Shown: positions 21,533 through 30,437 of the stretch, piece by piece
Layout of the letters: every line of letters begins with the position of its first letter
Numbering within the stretch: the first letter of the stretch is position 1
Assembly (NCBI RefSeq): GCF_001684975.1
Contig: NZ_MAYH01000012.1
Location: forward strand, 1-64,000
Reading direction: 5' to 3'
Source: Chryseobacterium artocarpi
GTDB lineage: Bacteria > Bacteroidota > Bacteroidia > Flavobacteriales > Weeksellaceae
DNA length: 64,000 nt
The notes under the pieces: generated by a model
Told to the model about the DNA's origin: nothing
Seen by the model: only the letters and a program-made list of their open reading frames with translations
Database searches by the model: none
Position numbers and translations under genes: made by a program

Positions 21533-22978
21533 ATGAAAAAACTAATCTATATATGTTCATTCCTTGCCCTTGTAAGCAGCATTGTTTCTTGCGACAGAAA
21601 TCTTGATGAAATCAATAAAGACACAAGCCGGATAAATGAGCCTGTAGCCAGTGCTTTACTGGTTCCTATTCAGTATAATATGGCAGCTGTGGGATACAAC
21701 AGAGCAAACGATTTTACCTTTGATATTATGCAGGTCTCTCTGGATTTTCCAAGCGAGGGAAATTCATTAAGTCGTTATTACGTGACAGAAAATACAGGAA
21801 ATGGCTTCTGGAACAACTCTTACCGATGGTTGAAGCAGGTTGATGACCTTAAAAAGGCAGCTACATCAGAAGGTGATAAAAACTACCTGGCAATATCAAT
21901 GGTTTTGAATGCATGGATCTATTCTAATCTGACGGATACCTATGGAGATATTCCCTTTTCACAAGCTTCAAACCTAGACGGGATGATCATGAAGCCTAGA
22001 TTTGATAAGCAGAAAAATATTTATATCCAGTTATTAGACGATTTAAAAGCAGCAAACTCTCTTTTTGTCAATAAAACCCTTACCGGAGGAGATCTATTCT
22101 TCAAGGCAGATACAGACGTCAACGGAATTATCAATTGGAAAAAGTTCTGTAATTCTCTTTCATTGAGGCTTTTAACAAGGATTTTAAACAAAGACGGAGA
22201 AGTAAACGTAAAAGAAAGAATTCAGGAGATCATGAATAACCCTACCGTTTATCCGATTTTCCAAAATAATACAGACGGTGTAAAAGTGGATATTACAGGG
22301 ATTTTTCCATTGATGCCTCCTATAGCAAGATATCAAGATTTTACAACAGGAAGAGCCGTTTCAGAATTCTTTTTAAATGCTTTGAAAGCCAATAATGATC
22401 CACGTGGTCCTATGTTTTTTACTCAGGCAAAAGATTTAAAAGGAAATAATATCGGTTATTTCGGAGCACCGTCAGGATACGCTTTCGGAACAGTATTTAA
22501 TGTTCAGCCATCCAATTTCAATCAGGCTCTTGCCAAAGCTCCTCTAAAAATTTTTGTGTATCCATACGCAGAACTTCAGTTTACGCTTGCCGAGCTTGCT
22601 TTTAAAGGAATTATTCAGGGAAGTGCAAAAACATACTATGAAAATGGAGTAAGAGCCTCTGTAGAACAATGGGGAACCGTAGTGCCTGCAAATTATTTCG
22701 ATAATCCTGTGGTGGCATACGGAGAAGGTGGAATGAAGAAAATTATGCTTCAGAAATACATCGCTCTTTTCTTTGTAGATCAGCAGCAATGGTTTGAAAA
22801 AAGAAGAACCGGATTCCCTGAGCTTCCAAATAACGGCGGACTTTTAAATGACGGAAATCTTCCTCAAAGATTAATGTATCCTCCCAACTCAAGAGTTTTA
22901 AACCCGGAAAATTATCAGGACGCAGTTCAGCAAATGGGCGGTGATAATATCAATGTAAAAGTGTGGTGGAGTAAATAA
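21533..22978 (+). CDS. SusD/RagB-like surface lipoprotein
   Basis: This 481-aa nutrient-binding lipoprotein has a lipobox with Cys20 (IVSC). The residues after it, DRNLDEINKDT, match the SusD-like_2 subgroup start, and TPR-like helical segments follow (WNNSYRWLKQVDDLKKA, LAISMVLNAWIYSNLTDTYG, YAELQFTLAELAFKG). It would cap the SusC barrel encoded just upstream and is followed by the phosphoesterase gene after 23 bp in the same orientation. Confidence 0.94.
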   Translation: MKKLIYICSFLALVSSIVSCDRNLDEINKDTSRINEPVASALLVPIQYNMAAVGYNRANDFTFDIMQVSLDFPSEGNSLSRYYVTENTGNGFWNNSYRWLKQVDDLKKAATSEGDKNYLAISMVLNAWIYSNLTDTYGDIPFSQASNLDGMIMKPRFDKQKNIYIQLLDDLKAANSLFVNKTLTGGDLFFKADTDVNGIINWKKFCNSLSLRLLTRILNKDGEVNVKERIQEIMNNPTVYPIFQNNTDGVKVDITGIFPLMPPIARYQDFTTGRAVSEFFLNALKANNDPRGPMFFTQAKDLKGNNIGYFGAPSGYAFGTVFNVQPSNFNQALAKAPLKIFVYPYAELQFTLAELAFKGIIQGSAKTYYENGVRASVEQWGTVVPANYFDNPVVAYGEGGMKKIMLQKYIALFFVDQQQWFEKRRTGFPELPNNGGLLNDGNLPQRLMYPPNSRVLNPENYQDAVQQMGGDNINVKVWWSK

Positions 22979-23001
22979 ATTCAATAACAAAAAAATAAAA
23001 A

Positions 23002-24591
23002 ATGAGTATCAATATAAAACTTTTAATGCCATGTATGCTGGTTTCCGCAATGGCATTCTCACAATCTTCTGTCTCAGGATATGTATTCGAAGACACTAAT
23101 AAAAACCAAAAGAAAGAAAACCGCGAAAAGGGAATCGAAGGAGTTGCTGTTTCCAATGGTGTTCAGGTCGTATTGACTGATAAAAACGGACGTTACAGCT
23201 TACCTGTTCAGGAAGATCAGACCATTTTTGTTATCAAACCGTCAGGATACCAAACCGCTTTGAATAGTAATAATCTTCCTCAATTTTATTACCATCATAA
23301 ACCAAAAGGTTCTCCGGCAGATTTCAAATACAAAGGAGTAGCTCCAACAGGAAATCTTCCCAAAGAATTGAATTTTCCATTATACAAACAGATTGAAAAT
23401 AAAACTTTCGATATTCTGGTGTTCGGAGATCCGCAGCCTTACACAGAAAAAGAATTGGATTACTTCAGAAGAGGAATTGTAAATGAAGTTAAAAATACTA
23501 AGAAAAATGCGGTATTGGGAATCAGTTTAGGTGACCTTGTTGGAGACAACTTAAGCCTACAGAAACCTTACGCAGACGTGATGAAAGAAGTAGGGTTACC
23601 CTGGTATAATGTGATGGGAAACCACGACATGAATTATGATGCAAAAGAAGATCAACTTTCAGATGAAACCTTTGAATCTAATTTCGGTCCCGCCAATTAC
23701 TCTTTTAATTATGGTAATGTACATTTCATTATCCTTGATGATATTCTTTATCCCGATCCAAGAGACGGAAAAGGGTACTGGGGTGGTTTCCGTGAAGATC
23801 AGCTTCAGTTTATAGAAAATGATCTTAAATTGGTAGATAAAAACAAACTGATCGTCATCTCTTTCCATATTCCGCTGGAACATCAAAACGAAGACAGTTT
23901 CAGAAATGCAGACCGTCAGAAATTATTCGATTTCCTGAACCCTTTCCAGAATGTATTGCTTTTATCAGCACATACACATATTCAGCAACAGATTTTCTAC
24001 GGGAAAAAAGAAGGTTGGAATGGTATAAAAGAATTGCATGAATACAACGTTGGTACCACTTGCGGAGACTGGTATTCAGGAACTCCGAACGAAGAAGGGT
24101 TACCTACCTCAACGATGAGAGACGGAACGGCAAAAGGATATTCATTCATCAGTTTTAACGATAATCAATATAAAGTAAAGTACAAAACAGCCGGAAAACC
24201 GGACGATTATCAAATCAAATTATATGTTCCGAAAGTAATTCCGTTCCCTTCAAAAACCTCAGCAAAAATTTTGGCTAATTTCTTTATGGGAAGCAAAAAA
24301 GACAAAGTAGAATACAGAATAGACAACGGAAAATGGGAGGAAATGGGATATGACGAAACCATAGATCCGAATTTTGCCCTTTCTGTCTTCCAATGGGATA
24401 CAACAGAGAAAATTCTTGAAGGAAGAAGACCTTCCAACCCTGAAATGTCAAAACATATCTGGGAAGCAGATTTCCCTAAAAAATTAACACTGGGAAAACA
24501 TAAAGTTGAGGTCAGAGCCACAGATATGTATGGAAATCAGTTCTCAGCATCAGAAGAATTTGAAACGCAGAACGCTATCCAGATTCCTTAA
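23002..24591 (+). CDS. Secreted calcineurin-like metallophosphoesterase with N- and C-terminal accessory domains
   Basis: This 529-aa protein has a signal peptide (LLMPCMLVSAMAFSQ). An N-terminal beta-sandwich (about 20-120; GYVFEDTNKNQKKE) precedes the two-metal phosphoesterase core. The motifs are FGDPQP, SLGDLVGDN, MGNHDMNYD, SFHIPLEH and LSAHTHIQQ. A C-terminal domain of about 150 residues follows. This layout matches MetallophosN-Metallophos-MetallophosC proteins. As third gene of the SusCD operon it is likely to release phosphate or cleave phosphodiesters from the imported ligand. With the nearby GlpQ it suggests phospholipid-headgroup use (inference). Confidence 0.9.
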   Translation: MSINIKLLMPCMLVSAMAFSQSSVSGYVFEDTNKNQKKENREKGIEGVAVSNGVQVVLTDKNGRYSLPVQEDQTIFVIKPSGYQTALNSNNLPQFYYHHKPKGSPADFKYKGVAPTGNLPKELNFPLYKQIENKTFDILVFGDPQPYTEKELDYFRRGIVNEVKNTKKNAVLGISLGDLVGDNLSLQKPYADVMKEVGLPWYNVMGNHDMNYDAKEDQLSDETFESNFGPANYSFNYGNVHFIILDDILYPDPRDGKGYWGGFREDQLQFIENDLKLVDKNKLIVISFHIPLEHQNEDSFRNADRQKLFDFLNPFQNVLLLSAHTHIQQQIFYGKKEGWNGIKELHEYNVGTTCGDWYSGTPNEEGLPTSTMRDGTAKGYSFISFNDNQYKVKYKTAGKPDDYQIKLYVPKVIPFPSKTSAKILANFFMGSKKDKVEYRIDNGKWEEMGYDETIDPNFALSVFQWDTTEKILEGRRPSNPEMSKHIWEADFPKKLTLGKHKVEVRATDMYGNQFSASEEFETQNAIQIP

Positions 24592-24630
24592 GTTTTCATT
24601 TTTTTACTATACTTTTTTTAGATTTTGAAG

Positions 24631-24655
24631 CCGGTTCATCATGAGCCGGTTTTGT
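24631..24655 (+). terminator. Terminator of the SusCD-phosphoesterase operon
   Basis: The hairpin CCGGTTCAT / ATGAGCCGG, with one G-U pair, is followed by TTTTGTGTTTT. Confidence 0.75.
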
Positions 24656-24809
24656 GTTTTGATGAAAATTTTAAATTTTCATAAGCCTAAGTGTGCTTCT
24701 TAAGAGTATACATCTCGACTTATATTTTACTTAAATGTTTGTAACGATCTAAAACCATTAAAAAACTATTAAATATTTATTCTTTCCACATCATAAAAAT
24801 GTTCTTTCG

Positions 24810-24817
24810 TAACTTTG
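24810..24817 (+). promoter_or_regulatory. Promoter -7 element that sets the start of the SDR gene
   Basis: TAACTTTG matches TAnnTTTG. An in-frame TTG at 24815 lies inside this element and so cannot be the translation start; the ATG at 24839 is used instead. Confidence 0.6.
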
Positions 24818-24838
24818 TATCATAAAAGTATTACTACT

Positions 24839-25552
24839 ATGAATATAAACGGAAAAAATGCCATTGTAACAGGTGGTGGAAGAGGATTAGGTAAAGCCGT
24901 AGCTTTAGCTTTGGCAAATGAAGGAGTAAACGTTGCCATTACAGGAAGAAACGAAGAAAATCTTAAAAATACAGTTGATGAAATTCAGAAATTAGGAGTA
25001 AATTCAGCTTATGCAATATTCTCTATTGATGATGAAGCAGCTGTAAAAGCGGGAATTGAAACTTTAGCTGAAAAATTAGGCGGAGTAGATATCCTTGTGA
25101 ACAATGCAGGAATCGGTGACTTCGGAAGCATTGAAGATATGCCTTCTGAAACATGGGAGCAAGTGATTAAAACTAACCTATTCGGAGTGTATTATGCTGC
25201 AAAGGCAGTTCATCCATTTATGAAAGCTAAAGGGGAAGGAGATATCGTAAACGTAGCTTCTACTGCAGGATTAAAAGGAGGTCCAAATATGTCTGCTTAT
25301 GCCGCTTCAAAAGCTGCCGTAGTTTCTTTGTCTCAATCTATGATGGCAGAATGGAGAAAACAGAATATCCGTGTGATTACCTTGACACCAAGTACAATTG
25401 CTTCAGATATGAGCATCCAGGGTGGACTTACAGACGGAAATCCAGACAAAGTTTTACAACCTGAAGACTTCGCAGAATGGGTAAGAGATATCCTGAAAAT
25501 GAACAGAAGAGCATTAATTGCAAATGGTTCTATTTTCTCTACAAATCCATAA
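24839..25552 (+). CDS. Short-chain dehydrogenase/reductase
   Basis: This 237-aa NAD(P)-dependent oxidoreductase of the classical SDR family resembles FabG-like 3-ketoacyl reductases. It has the Rossmann motif TGGGRGLG (12-19), NNAG at about 87-90, a catalytic Ser around 139 (VASTAGLKG), and YAASK for the Tyr/Lys pair. It forms a single-gene unit with its own promoter. The substrate is unknown. Confidence 0.93.
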   Translation: MNINGKNAIVTGGGRGLGKAVALALANEGVNVAITGRNEENLKNTVDEIQKLGVNSAYAIFSIDDEAAVKAGIETLAEKLGGVDILVNNAGIGDFGSIEDMPSETWEQVIKTNLFGVYYAAKAVHPFMKAKGEGDIVNVASTAGLKGGPNMSAYAASKAAVVSLSQSMMAEWRKQNIRVITLTPSTIASDMSIQGGLTDGNPDKVLQPEDFAEWVRDILKMNRRALIANGSIFSTNP

Positions 25553-25824
25553 AAGCGTTTAAGGTTTAAAGTTGTCATATAACAACTTATTCAATTTTAA
25601 ATGATAGGTAAAGAAATTCAATAGAAGCGGGCTTTAGCCCGCTTTATTTATAATATTTATTTCCAATGGCTTTAGCCAAAACCTAAAAAAAACTGCGTCA
25701 TCAGCACAATTTGCGAGAGATAAAAATTCAATAGAAATCGGCTTTATCCATCCAACAAAATATAAAATCCACCAGCGTTACCCAAAACTTATCCATTCCA
25801 TTTTTTTAACCGTAATAACATTAG
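25553..25824. repeat. Intergenic region with two-hairpin palindromic element, copy A plus a partial copy
   Basis: Copy A (25616-25688) starts ATTCAATAG. It has hairpin 1 AAGCGGGCT-TT-AGCCCGCTT (25625-25644) and hairpin 2 TGGCT-TT-AGCCA (25667-25678), and ends in ACCTAAAAAA. A truncated copy (25726-25752) repeats ATTCAATAGAA and a damaged hairpin 1. The same element recurs at 42196 and 60976. No gene is seen in this 270-bp stretch. Confidence 0.75.
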
Positions 25825-25832
25825 TATTTTTG
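25825..25832 (+). promoter_or_regulatory. Promoter -7 element that sets the start of prmA
   Basis: TATTTTTG matches TAnnTTTG and overlaps an in-frame TTG at 25830; the ATG at 25848 is the plausible start. Confidence 0.6.
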
Positions 25833-25847
25833 CAACAAATTATTCAT

Positions 25848-26675
25848 ATGCAAAATTATTTAGAATTCAATTTCAAGATTACTCCATTGCAACCTTGGAA
25901 CGAGATATTAATGGCAGAACTTATCGAGATAGGTTTTGACAGCTTTACAGAAGAAATTCACGGAATTTTAGGATATATTCAGACTGATTTATTTAATGAA
26001 GATCAGCTTAAGGCACTTCCGATCTTTGAAAATGAAAACGTAAAAATCGAGTATTCTTTTGAAGAAATGCCGAACATCAACTGGAATGAAGAGTGGGAAA
26101 AGAACTTTTCACCTATTAATATTGATGATAAAGTATTGATCAGAGCAGAATTCCACGAATCGGTACCTGGAATGCATGAAATTATTATTCAGCCTAAAAT
26201 GTCATTCGGAACAGGGCATCACCCGACAACTCACCTGATGATCCAGCAGATAATGGATATTGACTTCAATGGAAAGAAAGTCTTAGACATGGGATGCGGA
26301 ACTTCGGTATTGGCAATCTATGCAAAACAACAGGGTGCCGGAGATACCAAAGCAATCGATATCGATGAATGGTCTGTAGAAAACTCAAAAGAAAATGCAG
26401 TAAGAAATAATGTTGAACTTGATATTGAACAAGGAACAGCAGACAACTTAGGAAATGAAAACTACGATATTATTTTAGCAAATATCAACAGAAATATCCT
26501 GATCTCAGATATCCCTACTTATGTTTCAGTACTAAACGAAGGTGGAAAATTATTGCTTTCAGGACTTTGTTTCTTTGATGTAGATGATATTCTGGAAGTA
26601 TGCAAAGAAAGTGGACTTACATTGAAGAAGCAATTGCAGAGAGAAGAATGGGTAAGCCTGTTGCTTGAAAAATAA
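25848..26675 (+). CDS. prmA: Ribosomal protein L11 methyltransferase
   Basis: This 275-aa SAM-dependent enzyme trimethylates ribosomal protein L11. The PrmA signature FGTGHHPTTHL precedes the SAM-binding motif VLDMGCGTSVLAIYA, and the later LANINRNIL matches the family's NPPY-like region. The N-terminal substrate-recognition domain (about 1-95) is present, and the length is slightly short of E. coli PrmA (293), as usual in Bacteroidota. The next gene starts 17 bp downstream. Confidence 0.94.
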   Translation: MQNYLEFNFKITPLQPWNEILMAELIEIGFDSFTEEIHGILGYIQTDLFNEDQLKALPIFENENVKIEYSFEEMPNINWNEEWEKNFSPINIDDKVLIRAEFHESVPGMHEIIIQPKMSFGTGHHPTTHLMIQQIMDIDFNGKKVLDMGCGTSVLAIYAKQQGAGDTKAIDIDEWSVENSKENAVRNNVELDIEQGTADNLGNENYDIILANINRNILISDIPTYVSVLNEGGKLLLSGLCFFDVDDILEVCKESGLTLKKQLQREEWVSLLLEK

Positions 26676-26692
26676 AAAAACTAAATACAAAT

Positions 26693-27538
26693 ATGAAAAC
26701 CTTATTGACGGCTTTATTATTACTGACGCTGCAATTATTGACAGCACAGGAAAATGAAGTATATGCAGACGGAGTTTTTAATTTCACAGAAAATAAAAGC
26801 CAGAAGATCTTTACAGACTGGACAAGGATAAGGAAAGAACCGGGAGTAAATGCTCAGATCATAGACTCATTGCAGTCTAATCAGCAGGTGATGATCCTTC
26901 AAAAAGAAGAAACTGTTCCGGTATTGCAGCTGGGAGAAAGAAAAGCCAATTGGTATAAAGTTTCTTATCAGAAAGGAGATGTAATGTCTGAAGGTTATAT
27001 TTGGGGAGGTAATCTGTGTGTTGGTTTTCGAAATAAAAATGGTTATGACTTCCTTTTTGGATTATCAAAAACCATTGATAAGAAAACCAAACCACTGAAC
27101 GAAATTGAAAAACAGAATATTGCCGGAATCAAAGTGATGGAAGGAAGTATATTGATTGATGAGGTATATTTTGATACAGGAAAAGGAGAGGAGTTGAGTT
27201 TTGCATCATTTAATATTGAAAGTAATCATAAATTAGAAAATGTAGAGCTTACATTAAAAGCAATGGTGTCCGGTGAAGCTTGTGGAATCGCAACTTATGA
27301 TCAGTATGTTCTTTTTAGAGATAAAAAATTAGTTGCCCTTCCTCAGTTGATGAACGTAGGAGATGCCGGAGCTTATTACCATAGCGAAGAATATGTTTTT
27401 CCTAATGATAAAGGAGGAGTTGCCAATACATTTATTCTTAAAGTAGAAGACATGGAGGTAGATGAAAAAGAAAGAGAAAAGAAAAAACACTTTTCGAAAA
27501 CCTATCTTTGGAATGGAAGTTCTTATAAATTAAAATAA
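26693..27538 (+). CDS. Secreted SH3-like domain protein of unknown function
   Basis: This 281-aa protein has a signal peptide (LLTALLLLTLQLLTAQ). Residues about 40-105 look like a bacterial SH3 domain (TRIRKEPGVNAQIIDSLQSN ... WYKVSY ... GYIWGGNL), a fold often used to bind cell-wall peptides. The C-terminal half (about 115-281) is beta-rich and unrecognised. It is probably co-transcribed with prmA and ends at a strong terminator. Confidence 0.8.
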   Translation: MKTLLTALLLLTLQLLTAQENEVYADGVFNFTENKSQKIFTDWTRIRKEPGVNAQIIDSLQSNQQVMILQKEETVPVLQLGERKANWYKVSYQKGDVMSEGYIWGGNLCVGFRNKNGYDFLFGLSKTIDKKTKPLNEIEKQNIAGIKVMEGSILIDEVYFDTGKGEELSFASFNIESNHKLENVELTLKAMVSGEACGIATYDQYVLFRDKKLVALPQLMNVGDAGAYYHSEEYVFPNDKGGVANTFILKVEDMEVDEKEREKKKHFSKTYLWNGSSYKLK

Positions 27539-27561
27539 GACTGTTTTCATCAAAAAATATC

Positions 27562-27590
27562 AAACCGTTGTAACCTTACAACGGTTTTTT
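27562..27590 (+). terminator. Terminator of prmA / SH3 protein unit
   Basis: A perfect 12-bp stem (AAACCGTTGTAA / TTACAACGGTTT) with a CC loop is followed by TTT. Confidence 0.9.
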
Positions 27591-27660
27591 GCTTTTTAAA
27601 AATGAAGCCTTTCCCAATTAAAAAAAATCAAATACATTTAAAAAAGAAAAAAATCAATAA

Positions 27661-28293
27661 ATGAATCTATTTGAAGATTTACTTCCTATTCTGTTTTCAG
27701 TTTTCGTAGGTGGTATCATTGGAATTGAAAGAGAATATCAATTAAAGTCTGCGGGGCTTCGTACCATGATATTAGTAACCTTAGGAGCCTGTATTTTTAC
27801 AATGCTTTCCATGAATTTGGGAGAAACCGGAAGTCCGGATCGTATTGCTGCCAATATTATTACAGGAATAGGTTTTGTAGGAGCAGGAGTAATCTTTAAA
27901 GAAGATAACAGAGTTTCCGGGCTTACAACAGCCGTTACCATTTGGATCTGTGCTGCATTGGGAATGACGATTGGAGCCGGATATTATCAGGAGGCTACCA
28001 TAGGTTCAGTAGTTGTATTTCTCTTGCTTATCATGTTCAAATACATTCAGGATATTATTGATAGGATAAGCACAAGGTACACCTACCAGATCACTCTTCC
28101 TTATGAAGATGGAGTAGTGGAAAAATATGAAAGCCTTTTTAAAGAATACGGTTTGAAATCAATCAGAGGAAAACAAGCTAGAAATGGAGAAAAATATACC
28201 ATCATCTGGAGAGTACAGGGAGCCAGAAAAAATCATGAAATCTGTACAAAAATATTATTAAATGATACAACGATAGAAGAGTTTAAATTCTAA
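27661..28293 (+). CDS. MgtC/SapB family membrane protein
   Basis: This 210-aa inner-membrane protein carries the MgtC signature GGIIGIEREYQLKSAGLRT near the N-terminus. About four hydrophobic segments (up to residue about 130) precede a soluble ACT-like C-terminal domain. MgtC-type proteins support growth under magnesium limitation and modulate ATP synthase in some bacteria; the exact role here is unknown. It is a single-gene unit. Confidence 0.92.
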   Translation: MNLFEDLLPILFSVFVGGIIGIEREYQLKSAGLRTMILVTLGACIFTMLSMNLGETGSPDRIAANIITGIGFVGAGVIFKEDNRVSGLTTAVTIWICAALGMTIGAGYYQEATIGSVVVFLLLIMFKYIQDIIDRISTRYTYQITLPYEDGVVEKYESLFKEYGLKSIRGKQARNGEKYTIIWRVQGARKNHEICTKILLNDTTIEEFKF

Positions 28294-28301
28294 TCATAAA
28301 T

Positions 28302-28328
28302 AGCCTTTACACCATGTAAGGGCTTTTC
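28302..28328 (+). terminator. Terminator after MgtC-like gene
   Basis: The hairpin AGCCTTTACA / TGTAAGGGCT (10 bp, one G-U pair) with loop CCA is followed by TTTCTTTT. Confidence 0.8.
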
Positions 28329-28728
28329 TTTTAATGAAAATAAAAATAGGACTGGTTAATACCAATCCTACCCAAACATGATTAAGTGTATAGTTTTAGC
28401 CATAAATGGCTACAAGGAATATAAAGTTGCACAAAAAGATTTTTATTGATCCTTAATCAATGTTTCCTTAAAATCATAAATTAAACTAACTTTTCAGGCT
28501 TCCTGTTAAGGTTTACCGTTGTAAATGTAGTAGGAAAAGCCATTCCCTCCGATAAAACTTAAGTTGATCCTGCAAAATGAACCTGTGAAACGGATTTTTA
28601 ATGCGATGAAACGTATGTAGAACAAAGATTGATGTAAGGCAGATTGCTTTTAGAAGCATTAAAGTTTTATGAATTTTATTTATTAGCTTTAAAATCAATT
28701 GATTATTTTAGAAATTAAAATATCAATC
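28329..28728 (-). other. Unassigned 400-bp region, possibly a decayed gene or minus-strand RNA
   Basis: No clear gene is present. On the minus strand the hairpin AGGATTGGT-ATTA-ACCAGTCCT (28348-28369) followed by ATTTTTATTTT looks like a terminator, so something may be transcribed leftward. A 61-codon minus-strand frame (28513-28698) and a second frame ending in IGGNGFSYYIYNGKP overlap each other. Neither has convincing codon use or a start signal. Confidence 0.35.
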
Positions 28729-29346
28729 ATGGAAGAAAATTTTAGAACTATCGAGAAATGGCTCAACGAAAATGCTCCAAAAATTGTAAAGAATTCCTTA
28801 CAGGCTCCAATAGCAGAAAGGCAATGGGAAACGTTTTTTAAACTTATTGAAAAGAATTTACCTGATGATTTTAAACACCTTTACTTATGGCATAACGGAA
28901 TGAATGATGATGAAAATGTAGGAAGTCTGTTTTATGGGATGAGCTTTTATTCAATGGATGAGGTTCTGCAGAATCACGAAGGAAGAAGTGAGGAGAGAAT
29001 AGCTTTAAAAAAATGGGATAAAGAAATTAAGCCAGAGAATATCAATAACCCCTATTGGATAAGATTTGCTTTTGATGGAGCGCATACAGGGTTATATCTC
29101 GATCTTGATCCAAATAATGAAGGAACGTATGGACAGGTTATTTTTATTGATGATGAATATGAAGCAGGAATATTGGTAGCAAATTCCGTTCGTGATCTTG
29201 TTTGTCAGTTTACCAAAGACCTGGAACAGGGGCTGTATCACCTCCATGAAGATGCCTTAGAAGACGGAAACCACTTTCTGGAAGCAGATGACTCTATTGA
29301 TATTATTAACTGGCAGGATAGCGTGAAATGGAACCGTTTTGATTAA
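28729..29346 (+). CDS. SMI1/KNR4 (SUKH) family protein
   Basis: This 205-aa acidic protein matches the SUKH fold. RTIEKWLNENAP and FFKLIEKNLPDDFKHLYLWHNG carry the early helix and LP-x-x-F/LYxxHNG pattern, and WIRFAFDGAHTGLYLDLDP carries the central strand region. SUKH proteins are often immunity proteins against nuclease toxins, or cell-wall assembly proteins. No toxin gene is adjacent, so this one may be an orphan or housekeeping member. The ATG used here is ten codons inside the longest frame and follows the ATCAATC leader. Confidence 0.85.
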   Translation: MEENFRTIEKWLNENAPKIVKNSLQAPIAERQWETFFKLIEKNLPDDFKHLYLWHNGMNDDENVGSLFYGMSFYSMDEVLQNHEGRSEERIALKKWDKEIKPENINNPYWIRFAFDGAHTGLYLDLDPNNEGTYGQVIFIDDEYEAGILVANSVRDLVCQFTKDLEQGLYHLHEDALEDGNHFLEADDSIDIINWQDSVKWNRFD

Positions 29347-29366
29347 AAAATCAATACGTTTAAATA

Positions 29367-29401
29367 AAAATGTCTGAACAGCTATATTACCTGTTCAGAC
29401 A
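29367..29401. terminator. Bidirectional terminator between SUKH and acid phosphatase genes
   Basis: The 11-bp stem TGTCTGAACAG / CTGTTCAGACA has an A-rich left flank, giving a U-run for the minus-strand gene. Confidence 0.85.
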
Positions 29402-29421
29402 TCTTCTACTCATGATTTATA

Positions 29422-30246
29422 TTAAGGATTAGCTTTAACAGCATTATACATCATTGAATCTTTCTGTTGTTTAGTATAATCGTATTTATAATTATAGAAT
29501 GAAGCCTCCCAGTCTCCATATCCCACGTTCGGAATAATAATGAATTTTTTACCAAAATCTTCCGCTGAATTTTTCACTGCATTTGAACGTTCAGCCTCAG
29601 ATTTCTTATCAAATATGGCTGAAAAGTCCGCAAGGTTATCTCCCAATAATAAAACGATATTGTAATTTTTTGCAATATCTTTTCTTCTTGTTTCCTTACT
29701 GCTTTCTTTTGAACGAAGAATCAGATTGGAATCATTTTGGATAGGAAAATTATACTTTTTTAAGTTTTTTAATGTTCCTTCACGCTCTTGCTCTACACGA
29801 TTCGTAACATAAAAGACCTGTATTCCTTTACTGGCTGCATATTGATAAAATTCCTGAGAACCGGTAAGTGGTTTTGCAATTCCTTTTGAAGTCCATTCTT
29901 CCCATGTTTTCTGATCATAATCCTTTCCCATTTTAGAACGCTCTACAGCATAATAGGAATTATCTAAAAAAGTTTCATCAATATCGGATACAATAGCCAA
30001 AGGTTTTTCAGATTTCTGTGCTAAAGCTTCATCCAAACGAAGTTTCCCAATATTATATGCCTGTAGACATAATGCTTCATATTCCGCAGCTCGTTGCTGA
30101 TAAAATGCAGCATATAATTTCCCATCACGCCCAAGATTTTCATAAGGAGTATTTTGAGTAGCATTTTTAGAAACCTGAGTTGCTGTCTGACACGATATAA
30201 CCGAAGCGAATAAAGCGCTTGCGATAATGAGTTTGAAATTTTTCAT
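29422..30246 (-). CDS. 5'-nucleotidase, lipoprotein e(P4) family (class C acid phosphatase)
   Basis: This 274-aa HAD-superfamily phosphatase is anchored as a lipoprotein (lipobox ending at Cys19, SVISC). The HAD nucleophile motif is SDIDETFLDNS, followed by VTNR (motif II) and LLGDNLADF (motif IV), the arrangement of e(P4)/class C acid phosphatases. Enzymes of this family dephosphorylate nucleoside monophosphates and NAD fragments at the cell surface. A TAATTTTG element (30267-30274, minus) gives a promoter about 20 bp upstream. Confidence 0.93.
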   Translation of the reverse strand: MKNFKLIIASALFASVISCQTATQVSKNATQNTPYENLGRDGKLYAAFYQQRAAEYEALCLQAYNIGKLRLDEALAQKSEKPLAIVSDIDETFLDNSYYAVERSKMGKDYDQKTWEEWTSKGIAKPLTGSQEFYQYAASKGIQVFYVTNRVEQEREGTLKNLKKYNFPIQNDSNLILRSKESSKETRRKDIAKNYNIVLLLGDNLADFSAIFDKKSEAERSNAVKNSAEDFGKKFIIIPNVGYGDWEASFYNYKYDYTKQQKDSMMYNAVKANP

Positions 30247-30414
30247 TGAATTTAAAATAGGAGATACAAAATTACAATAATTTTCTATGTTTATACTCCA
30301 TACATAATCAGTAAAAATGTTTGAATAATCAATATAGGTTTTCAGACATTTTGCAGATTATTGTTAAATTGTCTATAATATGTATCTTGAAAATGTGTTG
30401 TTGGAAATGAAAAA

Positions 30415-30437
30415 AGTCTCTGATACAGAGACTTTTT
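30415..30437. terminator. Terminator at the downstream end of the tRNA-like array
   Basis: AGTCTCTG-ATA-CAGAGACT is flanked by A and T runs. It terminates the leftward tRNA-like array and possibly also acts on the plus strand. Confidence 0.8.

Noticed and set aside
28513-28698. A 61-codon minus-strand ORF in the gap before the SUKH gene
   Set aside because: It overlaps another weak frame, has no promoter box and no recognisable features; it is kept only as part of the unexplained gap.
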